Shown here in pieces: positions 9,227-17,338 of a DNA stretch of 21,639 bases. The DNA is from Obelidium mucronatum. Its lineage: Eukaryota > Chytridiomycota > Chytridiomycetes > Chytridiales > Chytriomycetaceae. Location of the stretch: contig JAIVFH010000411.1 of assembly GCA_025765595.1 (NCBI GenBank), positions 1 through 21,639 of the forward strand, written 5' to 3'. Every line of letters begins with the position of its first letter. Within the stretch, counting starts at the first letter, position 1. A model generated the notes under the pieces. It was not told the origin of the DNA, did not search any database, and was given only the letters and a program-made list of their open reading frames with translations. Made by a program: the position numbers and the translations under genes.

Positions 9227-11208
9227 TTAGCATCCCGTCGTGTCAGTACAGAACCAAACCAAACTAGCAGCTCCATGACCACAAAGACAGTCGTTAGCGC
9301 ATGCCCATTGACCATAAGTTGAACAAGTTGCACCTTTCACAACAGCCTTGGAAGCCGCAGATGTAGTAGTTGTCTTGGCAGCAGTTGTGGTTGTAGTCGT
9401 AGTCGTAGTCTTTGAAGTGGTAGTGGTTGTTGTGGTAGTGGTCGAAGCTGCAGTTGTTGTAGCTGCAGTTGTTGTAGTAGTTGTTGTGGTAGTTTTAGTG
9501 GTTGTGGCACCGGTAGTCGTGGTTGTGGTTGTGGTTGTGGGCTTGGTTGTAGTTGTAGCATCCGTAGTCGTGGTCGTGGTTGTGGTTGTAGGCTTGGTTG
9601 TGGTTGTAGTGGTTGTAGTTGTTGTCGAAGATGGTTTCACGGCAGCTCCACAGGCTCCCAAGTACTCCCATCCACCCCAAACATTCGTAGGAGATGGCAT
9701 CTCGTATTGCATCGTCCATTTGGCTTTGTAGTTTCCGTTTTGGAAGGTGACAATGGTTCCTGTTGCAAAGATGTCCGCACCTGCCCAAAGATTTCACTGC
9801 AAGGAACACCAATAGGTGATGGGGTTGAAACTGCACTCGTAGTCGTTGTTGTTGTAGTTGTGGTAGTTGGCTTAGTTGTGGTTGTTGTAGTTGTAGTTGT
9901 AGTAGGGTTGGTTGTAGTTGTTGTAGTCGTTGTCGTCGTTGGCTTGGTAGTTGTTGTTGTGGTGGTTGTGGTGGTTGGCTTGGTAGTTGTTGTGGTGGTG
10001 GTTGTGGTAGTAGGATCGGTTGTTGTTGTAGTTGGTTTAGTTGTTGTAGTTGGGATGGTTGTGGTTGCAGAAGCGGGCTGCACAATAACGTCCAGTCTGT
10101 TGACGCAGTCCCACGACTTGTTCCGGCAAAAGTACAAAGTATACGGACCTGGAACGTCTGGCGCTCCAATAGCGACACTCCCTGTGGGAGGAGTAGCCGC
10201 GTCCGATTCCAACAGGGAGTTATGAATGAAGATCCACTTCACCACATTGCCGGGGTCATCACCACGCTTAGCGAAAAAGACCCAGTTATTTCTGTCAAAA
10301 GTATTCGCGTTGTACCACGTTACAACAAAGTTGTCTCCCACCGTCGCAATTAAGCTTCCCAGTTGAATTCTCAACGTACGGAACGCGTCATACCACGCAG
10401 CCATACGAGTAAACTGCCCAGGCGTGAAACCAGTCATACAAGCATCGTCCGTGTAATCCATAAAGTTGGTGACTGGATCAAGACCTGGAAACGCATCTCC
10501 AACGCATGAGTCTCGACCAATGGGACATCCATATGCAGCTAGCCCTTCCGCCGGAGTATCACTCACACCATCACCCAAGTCAACGTTGTCAGCGCAGCCG
10601 CCCTCGAACGTGTGGTAGAGTCCCAACCAATGACCAATTTCGTGAGTGGCAGTTTTACCCAAGTTGTATTTTGCATAAGAGCCGCCCGGGACAGTTCCAT
10701 AGTGAACGACAACACCGTCTTCGCCTGGGTTCGTATTGTACTGGTTGGGGAACGTCGCAATGCCGAGAAGGGCTTCAGGCATGTTAAAGTACAAGTTAAG
10801 GGTTTCTGGTCCACCCTTATGAAGAGCCTTCTTCATTTCGGTATATTGAAAGGCGATCGTTGGGTTGGTCGACCTTGGACTTGCAACGAACCAGGTGGGG
10901 TTGTTGGTGATATCGGAGCCTGCGTTCTGGAAGACGAATTGGCCCGCATAATCCGCGTTGAGAACATCCAGGGTGGCCTGGAGCATAGTAGGAGTGACTT
11001 CCCCATTCTCATAACCCGATCCTTTGGTGATAATGTGGAACCAGACAGGGACTGGTTGAGTAGGGAGTTTTGCCTCAGCGAATCGTGTGGTATTCCGCAC
11101 AAAGGCTTCAGCCTCAAGACGATCATCAATTGGCATCGCTTCTGTGGAACAACGGGCAGCGGCCAGAGCGGCAAGAGCCGTCACAGCGAGGAACGTTGCG
11201 AACTTCAT
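9227..11208 (-). CDS. Secreted M43 (pappalysin-like) metalloprotease with CBM5/12-like module and Thr-rich linkers
   Basis: The signal peptide is MKFATFLAVTALAALAAA. The catalytic domain (about residues 40-280) has the zinc site HEIGHWLGLYH (His189, Glu190, His193, His199) and Met-turn NFMDYTDDACM (Met250), both diagnostic of M43. A beta-type domain follows to about residue 375. The first TTTT/KPTTTT linker is next, then a CBM5/12-like chitin-binding module (VPCSEI, WAGADIFATG, NGNYKAKW, WEYLGACG). A second Thr linker follows, and the protein ends in a cysteine-rich segment (CSTYGQWACANDCLCG...FCTDTTGC). The frame breaks by one missing base at the TTT near 9787-9791, inside the binding module; restoring register gives about 660 aa. 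A 56-bp GT-AG reading across this spot also fits the frame but would remove the module's first cysteine. It probably acts outside the cell on proteins while bound to chitin or another polysaccharide. Confidence 0.85.
9340..9630 (-). repeat. Thr-codon microsatellite, C-terminal linker of the protease
   Basis: Near-continuous ACA/ACC/ACT codons encode TTTTTT blocks broken by KPT, DAT, GAT, AAT and SKT. This low-complexity linker is expected to be O-glycosylated. Apparent plus-strand Val-rich ORFs here are shadows. Confidence 0.8.
9838..10075 (-). repeat. Thr-codon microsatellite, first linker of the protease
   Basis: About five copies of a TTTTTTTTTTKP-type unit (one NP and one DP variant) separate the protease portion from the binding module. 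The units are near-identical, so their number may vary among strains. Confidence 0.8.
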
Positions 11209-11251
11209 TGGGGGGCGGGATTAATTTTTTTCTTGCAGCTGGCAGGTCACG

Positions 11252-11258
11252 TTATATA
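11252..11258 (-). promoter_or_regulatory. TATA box of the M43 protease gene
   Basis: On the minus strand the sequence reads TCTATATAACG, 44-50 bp before the protease ATG at 11208. The base order and distance suit a core promoter. Confidence 0.55.
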
Positions 11259-11648
11259 GATAGCAAAAATTCCCATCTTTTTTTTGATTAAATCTCCTAA
11301 TTGAATTTTTTTCCCCAATTCATTGATGCAAAAGGGATTCAAGCCTATTTTCTAATAGACGCGGCAAAGGGTAATAGTATGGGTTCACACGTCACAGCTT
11401 CGATTGTGTCTAGCTTCCAGAAGCAAGGAGGTTCATATTACACCAACCACCTCTGCGTCCAAGAGTTATTGATTCATTGTGGGGGCACGTCAGAACAGCT
11501 AAGTGCTAAATACATCAATTTCAAAGTACTCTTCAAAGAAACTCGTTCAGTTCCTTGTGATCTGCGCCTGTGGCAGAGAGAACTTTTGGACTTGGCATTG
11601 GCGTGCGGCATGTCGCATTAAACAGTGGAACACAAAAATTGGTTCCCT

Positions 11649-11677
11649 CTTATCTTGCTTATCTTGCTGATATCTTG
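11649..11677 (-). promoter_or_regulatory. Cluster of GATA-type sites
   Basis: CTTATCTTGCTTATCTTGC is followed by TGATATCTTG. On the minus strand this gives two AGATAAG sites 10 bp apart plus a GATAT. Fungal GATA factors (nitrogen, iron or light control) bind such sites; which flanking gene it serves is unknown. Confidence 0.35.
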
Positions 11678-11968
11678 TCTGCGAGCTTGCCAAGACGGTG
11701 AATTTGATTGGTCGGGTCGTTCGGGTGTCCACGTACGCTCTCTAGCACACGCGTTACTTGGAAGAATACCAGCGAAATCAAAATGACAAGTAGTGTCAAT
11801 TTTGTGTCTTGAAACGAACGTTGTCTTTGTACTTGACCACGTACCGCGTAGACTCAGCCACACTGCTAATAAAAACACCAACAGCACACCAAAATCGGAT
11901 TTACAAACACAAAATTACTCTCCAATACCAACGAAAACTTCTTCTACAACCATCCCAAGCAAAGAAAA

Positions 11969-12277
11969 ATGTCTCCCCCATTGCAACGACACAACACTCA
12001 CACCCTATCGAAGAACGCCCGCCAGTCTCACGGCTTATATTCTGTAAATCAACCAATGAAGAAGAAAGGAAGCGGGAAATGGAACTTTGGAACCTTTAAC
12101 GATGATGTGCATGAGTATTTTTACCATGGCTCCGACGAGTGGCACCATGAGGACGCATTTGAGGACAACGGTCTACGGGAATCCTTCCAAGTATATTCAA
12201 GGAAAAGGAATGTGGATGTCGTCCCTCAAGCAGAGTTTTTGAGAGCGAAAGGCTATCCAATGGCTTCAGATGTTTAA
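11969..12277 (+). CDS. Stf2/Tma10-like small basic protein, copy 1
   Basis: This intronless 102-aa ORF has a good start context (AAAAATGTC). It contains NQPMKKKGSGKWNFGTFNDD (residues 27-46), resembling the KK-x-G-x-GK-x-NWG core of yeast Stf2/Tma10, a family related to the HABP4/PAI-RBP1 RNA-binding motif. A DDVHEYFY stretch follows, then an acidic segment and a tail of no known type. Yeast members associate with ribosomes or stabilise the inhibited F1-ATPase and help desiccation tolerance; the role here is unknown. The next gene is a paralogue in the same orientation 272 bp downstream, sharing about 25 residues around the core. The ORF lies after the 760-bp gene-poor region. Confidence 0.65.
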   Translation: MSPPLQRHNTHTLSKNARQSHGLYSVNQPMKKKGSGKWNFGTFNDDVHEYFYHGSDEWHHEDAFEDNGLRESFQVYSRKRNVDVVPQAEFLRAKGYPMASDV

Positions 12278-12400
12278 AGTACTTCTCAATCGCCAAATGT
12301 TACCAAATAAATCAACATTGAACCCCTGCCATTAAAATGAATCATGTGAAATAAAAGGTTCAAGAAACAGGAAGAATCCGGAAGAATTTCTCGGTTTCAA

Positions 12401-12485
12401 CCAATGAAACATTTCCATTTGTTATTATTTTGACGTCATTTTCTATTCGGGTGGCACACTCCGTGCCACCGACCTGTTATAAAAA
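12401..12485 (+). promoter_or_regulatory. Promoter of Stf2-like copy 2: CCAAT, CRE, inverted repeat, TATA
   Basis: CCAAT lies at 12401, the palindromic CRE TGACGTCA at 12431-12438, a perfect 8-bp inverted repeat GGTGGCAC-ACTCC-GTGCCACC at 12450-12470, and TATAAAAA at 12478-12485. The TATA box is about 65 bp before the ATG at 12550. The elements come in the order expected of a strong, stress- or cAMP-responsive fungal promoter. Factor identity is inferred from motif only. Confidence 0.6.
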
Positions 12486-12549
12486 GCTGCTTGTCTCCCC
12501 TCCCTATACAAATTATCGAACAACCTTTCAAAACCAAATAATATCCAAA

Positions 12550-12777
12550 ATGGCACCAAGAAACATCAAAAAGAACGACCGCCAATCACTGGGCAGCACA
12601 AGTTACAACCAGCCAATGAAGAAGGGTGGCGCTGGAAAATTCAACTTTGGATCGTATGAAGACGATGTGTTTGAATACTACTCGAATTCCGCCGCACAGC
12701 TAAGCAGCAGTCCGCCAACTGGATCCAAAAAGATACAAGTGGTTGACGAGAGCGCCTTCTCATTCGCCAAAGAGTGA
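12550..12777 (+). CDS. Stf2/Tma10-like small basic protein, copy 2
   Basis: This is an intronless 75-aa ORF with start context CAAAATGGC. It shares YNQPMKKGGAGKFNFGSYED (residues 19-38), followed by DDVFEYY, with the preceding paralogue. The tail (about residues 45-75) is Ser- and Lys-rich and differs from copy 1. The GxGKxNFG core is the part shared with Stf2/Tma10 and HABP4-type proteins. It lies behind a strong-looking promoter with CRE and TATA elements that copy 1 lacks in the same form, which suggests the two copies are controlled differently. The family call rests on a short motif. Confidence 0.68.
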   Translation: MAPRNIKKNDRQSLGSTSYNQPMKKGGAGKFNFGSYEDDVFEYYSNSAAQLSSSPPTGSKKIQVVDESAFSFAKE

Positions 12778-13030
12778 ATCGTCATTTTATATTAAATGAA
12801 AGAACTCTCGCTTTGGAGCTATGGAGTCTGTACATTCTTCCTTTTGATTGTTTTTTTGAGCTCTTCTTTTTCTTTTCGTATATCGTTTGCAAGCAAGTTA
12901 AAAACCAATAAACCCCAATTCTGTAAAAGCGGCCTGTGCTGAAGTATCACATAGTTTCAAACCAAAACATCCAAGCATCTCAAACTAATTATGCAAAATT
13001 GATGCTTGGAACAAAGAAAACTAATTTAAA

Positions 13031-14050
13031 ATGTCCACCCCAGCAATCGATGCGGACCTTGAATCCGCTAACTCTTCAGCCTCCAGTATTCAGCTTGCTA
13101 AGCAGTTTGCGTCTCTCATCGTGTATTTGGGCGGACTTATTCTCAATTCCCTCTTGCTTGGTGCAGTCGTTCGTGTTCCGCTCCTCTACAAAACCAAGCT
13201 TTGCTGGTCACTGATCCTTCTTCTCATCTGCTTCATTGGAACTTCAGTATGCCGGAGTTCGCTGCATATCATCTACTTGCGCTGGCCATTGACCTATTTC
13301 TGCGATTCCACCGATGGAGACAATGATTGTACTTCAGTTCCGAGCCAACTTCTTGGCTCACTCCAGTACACCTTTGTTGTCTTTACTCTCGTGGGAAACT
13401 TGTTTCTATGCATCGACAGACATACGCGGGTCATCAAATCAAGCGAGATGAGCAACAAGGTTGTGGCTATTGGTCTCTTTGTGGGGTCCCTCTTTGCTGC
13501 AGCCTTCATTACCCTTTTTTCAATTACACCCCCTTCAACGCCTTACTTTCCAAAGAACCAAAAAGTATTTATTGTAATCCTCGCCATGCTCTACGTTCCG
13601 GTCGCCGTTGCAATAACTGTCCTCTACTACCAAATATTCCGCCACGTCAAGAAAATCACGCGACCACAAGCAGCCAAAGACAACAACACGAACGCTCTAA
13701 CAGGAATCCTCGCAAATCTTGGGACCAGAATTACAGAAACTGGCGGTGGGATGCCTTCGGCAACGAGAACTTTGACGTTTTCAATCACACCCACTGTCAT
13801 CAAACGCGATCCTCTCGAAGAATATGCGCATGAGCTCTCTTGGGCAATGACACTCACTCTTGCCATTTGTTACGTGCCTTCCTTGATTTATTTTGGAGTT
13901 CGTGCAACGGGACGCGATTGGCTCTGGTTGGACTTTTCTGCGGCAATAATCCAGGCGTTGGACACTATTATTTCTCCTATTTTAGTTCTCTATTTCCAGC
14001 GGCCGTACTTGCAGGCGTTTTTCGAAGCGTATATTGAGTGGATGTTTTGA
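13031..14050 (+). CDS. Seven-transmembrane receptor, rhodopsin-like (class A GPCR-type)
   Basis: This is a single-exon protein of 339 aa. Hydrophobic segments lie at about 27-47, 58-80, 107-128, 143-163, 178-200, 269-288 and 302-322. TM3 ends in CIDRHTRVI, a D-R-H form of the DRY motif (Asp129-Arg130). TM6 has CYVPS, resembling CWxP. TM7 has DTIISPILVLYF, in place of NPxxY. The loop between TM5 and TM6 (about 203-266) is long and Thr/Asn-rich, as in receptors that couple to G proteins. The N-terminus is short with N-x-S sites and no signal peptide. Class A-like receptors are known in chytrids but not in most Dikarya. The ligand cannot be inferred. No frame breaks are seen. Confidence 0.75.
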   Translation: MSTPAIDADLESANSSASSIQLAKQFASLIVYLGGLILNSLLLGAVVRVPLLYKTKLCWSLILLLICFIGTSVCRSSLHIIYLRWPLTYFCDSTDGDNDCTSVPSQLLGSLQYTFVVFTLVGNLFLCIDRHTRVIKSSEMSNKVVAIGLFVGSLFAAAFITLFSITPPSTPYFPKNQKVFIVILAMLYVPVAVAITVLYYQIFRHVKKITRPQAAKDNNTNALTGILANLGTRITETGGGMPSATRTLTFSITPTVIKRDPLEEYAHELSWAMTLTLAICYVPSLIYFGVRATGRDWLWLDFSAAIIQALDTIISPILVLYFQRPYLQAFFEAYIEWMF

Positions 14051-14393
14051 TTGGGTTTCTTTTCGAGAATAAACAAAAGTGGCCTGTCAATAGCTCATTT
14101 GGTTTCATCTCTTCGAAGCAGCCTCCTTCATTATTTTCACTGCGCTCATCATTCTTGTAGTTGACCACTTTCGAACAGCTGTCAAGGCCGAGTTGAATAA
14201 GACTTGAACAAATATTTTTGCGAGCAGTTCCGTATTGGCTAAGAACATAAAGCCACGCTTTTATCGACGCGATGTAAAGCGGATTGAGTCACTTCAGCCA
14301 CAATTTCTGCAGACTACCAAGCACTGGCAAAGCACCAAAAAAGATCACACGCAACTTGGCCCTAAAAAAAGGAACTCTAAAAAAGACACCACA
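14051..14393. other. Intergenic stretch after the receptor gene
   Basis: I see no gene in these 343 bp. GAATAAACA near 14069 may be the receptor's poly(A) signal. Confidence 0.5.
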
Positions 14394-14621
14394 ATGCCAG
14401 TCCCTTCTCACTCTGCATCCGAATCAATGCCAACAACAAGAAGCATTCGCCGCAAGGGAAAGTTCTGTAGCAGCCTTTCATCCACACCCAGCAGTGACTT
14501 TGATATTCTGCCTGTGGCACCCACCTTTATGATCGAACACCGAATCCCAACACTTTCACTTCCACCTCGGATCGCTAAATGGAGACGAGAAATCCCTTCT
14601 GATTCTCATTCTCGCTTGTGA
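14394..14621 (+). CDS. Small basic protein of unknown function
   Basis: A 75-aa ORF starts at ATG 14394 (context CACAATGCC), which is a better start than the upstream non-ATG codons in the same frame. It is Ser-, Pro- and Arg-rich (RSIRRKGKF, PPRIAKWRREIP) with no signal peptide or membrane segment. I do not recognise the family. It could be a real small gene like the neighbouring Stf2-like ones, or a chance ORF; the compact neighbourhood and the start context are the only support. Confidence 0.35.
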   Translation: MPVPSHSASESMPTTRSIRRKGKFCSSLSSTPSSDFDILPVAPTFMIEHRIPTLSLPPRIAKWRREIPSDSHSRL

Positions 14622-14794
14622 TCTGTGAACCTCATTGTAATTTGCAAAAGAGGGCCCAGGCCATCTTTCCTGAAGCCGATCCATCTCTGTCCATAATATA
14701 ACTCTATTTGTATTTGAATAACTGTAAACACAATCGTTAACTTATCCCTCCAATGGCCTAATAAAAAAAACTTTGAAAACTTTGAAACGCAATA

Positions 14795-15247
14795 ATGCCT
14801 CCCCTTGCACTCCCGCCACCAAACAAAGATTCTACGCCACTAGGGCGGCCAGCACTAGAACCTACTCTGCGAGAAAAAAATCATCCGAAACTCGAAATAC
14901 CACCCCGGAAAGAAGCAATCGATTTCTCTGATTTGAAACCTATCACAATCATTACTTCTGCTATCAGCTCAATTCCACTCGCTATTCATACGACAGCACC
15001 TGTTGTTTCAAATAACGCAGATGTATTGCCGCCTGGAGCCGATATCGATGCTGTGATTCAGCAGATTGGAGTGGAGCATAAACACATTGATGGGGCTACG
15101 CCGCTAGACCTCTGGGGAATCCTGGAATTTATCTTGATTCTCCATGTATTCCCCGTCATTTACTGTCTGGTCATGCTGTACAGGAATCGAAGGAGCAAAG
15201 ATCAGGAGTTGAGTATAGTATTCTGTGACTCATTACGAATTCTCTAA
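14795..15247 (+). CDS. Putative single-pass membrane protein of unknown function
   Basis: A 150-aa ORF starts at ATG 14795 (AATAATGCC). The first 100 residues are Pro-rich and then polar. One clear membrane segment (about 107-129, ILEFILILHVFPVIYCLV) is followed by RNRRSK, which by the positive-inside rule puts the short tail in the cytosol. No signal peptide is seen, so it may be a tail-anchored-like or type III protein. The last residues after RRSKDQELS could belong to an intron or another exon. The family is not recognised. Confidence 0.45.
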   Translation: MPPLALPPPNKDSTPLGRPALEPTLREKNHPKLEIPPRKEAIDFSDLKPITIITSAISSIPLAIHTTAPVVSNNADVLPPGADIDAVIQQIGVEHKHIDGATPLDLWGILEFILILHVFPVIYCLVMLYRNRRSKDQELSIVFCDSLRIL

Positions 15248-15389
15248 GTTGACTTGCTTGAAAACGAAAACGAAAAAAAAAAAACCGCCACAGAATTCTG
15301 AAAAAGACGGACTATAAAAGTATAAGGGAACTGAAACGATTGATGAAGACGTGAAAAGGATCGGGGTTCTCCTTTGTTAACGAAATTTT

Positions 15390-15697
15390 TCACGTCATTG
15401 TACATACAACTTCATAAAGAATCAAACCAACTGGTCGGGACAGAGATACACTTGATTTAAGTTTTGTTTTTCGCGAAAACCCTGCGGACGGATGTTCAAA
15501 CTTTCCGATATCAGATGTCAAGCCATCCCAGATCTGCGTCTTTCCTCAATTCAGCAATGGAGTATACAACTTGTTTAGCTCACCGCAGCCTTTCGTATGT
15601 TCGGTGCTGTCATGCATTCATTTTTTGAAAAAATGCCAAGCCAATCTTTCGAATCAATATCTTCGATCCGCCGAAGACGGTTAGTAGAAGGTAGCAT
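15390..15697 (-). CDS. Small two-exon protein of unknown function
   Basis: ATG 15697 opens a 114-nt exon (15584-15697). A 50-bp intron (15534-15583, GTGAGC...ACGCAG) is in phase with a second exon (15390-15533), giving 85 aa. The product is basic (RLRRIEDIDSKDW, GFSRKTKLKSS) and has no membrane segment. The only support is that both exons are open and the splice phases agree. It follows the wax-synthase gene on the same strand and might alternatively be untranslated sequence. Confidence 0.35.
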
Positions 15698-15820
15698 TTT
15701 TTTAATTCTGTTCAACAATAAAAAGATAACTTGAGCTATAAATCTGTAAATGCGAACCAACGATTTCGATTAGTTCGTCGTTTTTATTATTATTTTTAAT
15801 TTGAAGTCCATGCATTCTCT

Positions 15821-17132
15821 TCAAATCCAATTCTGACAAAAATCAATAATCGGATCAGGTACAGGAACCTTCTCGAAATAGAGACCACTATGAATAAATG
15901 GACGAAGCATAAGCGGACTTAGAGTGATCAGCGTCCCAAGTGTTCAAGAACCAATTCAAACACTTCCAAAATGGTCCTACTCCCCAATTAACGCCATATC
16001 CCAGTTACACGCTGAAACGCAGCTTCAATAATGCAAAATATGCCATTCAATAAAAAGAAGGCAACTGTGGTTCCCAGTGGCTGCTCTGGCATCAAGTGAA
16101 CAACACAAAGTTCGTGTTGGAGACCTGAAACCAGAAAAGTAACCATTGTGGATGTTGCCACTGAGAGATAAGAATATCTTGGAGGCTGTTTCTCTTCTAT
16201 TTTGGGGTTCTTTTCGAGAAGCTTGAGGGTTGGTATGTATATTCCGCGTTCCAGAGAAGCTTGTGCCACAAGATTCCAACGATTAGCCCACTATAAGTAG
16301 CGTCAACGCATTGGTCAACACGCTTATTGTAAAAAAAAAAAAACTTCATTGACTCACTAAATCCCGCATTGATTTAGCTGCGTAAGGAGCTTTGTAAAGT
16401 ACTGGAATAGGTTCACCAAATGCAATCAATGGCAAAAATCGCCAAAAATGAACTGCATACAAACCATGAGAAATAAATTGAAGAACGAAAAAAGACTAAG
16501 TCTTAACTGGCCCGCATTCCGCTGTAGAGTAACGCGCCGATAAGAGTGTAGTCAACCACTTGCTTAACATCCAGAATATTGACAAGATAAACGTCATGTC
16601 GGAACCCGTACTTTCTAAAGTAGGCGATAATCAACCATTGCGTGGCATGAAAAAACAGACAGTCACTGATCAGATTGAAATATGTCCAAACAGTGTTTTT
16701 GAACAGCCGATGAGGACGGTTGCTTGGTTGCCCAATTACAATGATTTGAAAGACGTCTTTGAATGACCATTTCTGTTGAGTTTCCCTGGTAAGCAAATGT
16801 ATTAAGCCCATCAGCTCAAGTAACGCTCATTTAATTACCGTGGAATTGAAGCGACTTCAAACACTCTGATACCCCAAAGAGTTGTCCACACACCCAACGA
16901 TCCTCCTAGCAAAGGATCCTCACATTGTAAAAGAAAGCATGGAAGTAGAATGAGAGGGAGTCCGATCGAGAAGATCTGGGTGTTGGAAAGGCTCTTGTTT
17001 TGCAGCAAAAGATGGAAAAGCCAAACCGGAGCAAATAGCACAGCCTGCCAGTCGTTAGGAGAGTTGGGCTGGTCTTTTTCTTTTTCTACTCACTGGAAAT
17101 AATGAGGTGGGGATGGTTGCAATTATGATCAT
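15821..17132 (-). CDS. Wax-synthase / MBOAT-type acyltransferase
   Basis: Five exons, 17094-17132, 16865-17044, 16508-16814, 16358-16452 and 15821-16290, are separated by introns of 49, 50, 55 and 67 bp. The joined protein is about 362 aa and largely hydrophobic, with several membrane helices. The family hallmarks fall across splice sites: MRDL joins WANRWN (the SLRDFWGRRWH motif), and FLVSGLQHEL carries the conserved S-G-x-x-H-E with the presumed catalytic His. The exon 2/3 splice (AGA|GTGTTT...TTGAG|CTG) was chosen because it alone keeps the frame. These ER enzymes move a fatty acyl group from acyl-CoA to an alcohol, forming wax or sterol esters. Two one-base surpluses, near 15998-16006 and 15943-15947, break the frame in the last exon; beyond them the frame continues through LGTLITLSPLMLRPF to a stop at 15821. 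Confidence 0.75.
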
Positions 17133-17338
17133 CTTTTTTGTTGCCTTGGCATCAACCAGCCACACCAAATATTAATAACTGGAATCAGAATTTGAATCCC
17201 CAAACCTGATCCCCAAAATGACCATTGGCGGTATTTATATTTAATACTTTCACAGAATTCTGAAAAAAAAACTTAGTATGCATTATTCTTTTTTGTACTC
17301 AAATCTCAGATGAATCCACTTGTACTGTATTCCGTTAA
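17133..17338. promoter_or_regulatory. Upstream region of the wax-synthase gene
   Basis: These 206 bp hold the promoter of the minus-strand acyltransferase and the 3' end of the LysM-CAP gene. On the minus strand AATATAAATACC lies about 100 bp before the ATG and could be a TATA element. Confidence 0.35.

Larger units (their letters stand above)
11209..11968. other. 760-bp gene-poor divergent intergenic region
   Basis: It separates the protease (minus) from the first Stf2-like gene (plus). Open frames such as 11301-11621 lack family features and a good start codon, so I call no gene. It holds the protease TATA box, a GATA-type motif cluster and an inverted CCAAT (GATTGG near 11708). Confidence 0.5.

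Noticed and set aside
9786..9842. 56-bp intron explaining the protease frame change
   Set aside because: GT-AG and phase fit, but the donor GTGCAG is poor and the splice would remove the first cysteine of the binding module. A missing T is simpler.
9348..10225. Long Val-rich plus-strand ORFs
   Set aside because: They are the antisense reading of the Thr-codon linkers in the protease gene.
11301..11621. Possible 106-aa gene
   Set aside because: It opens at a non-ATG codon and has no domain, signal or splice support.
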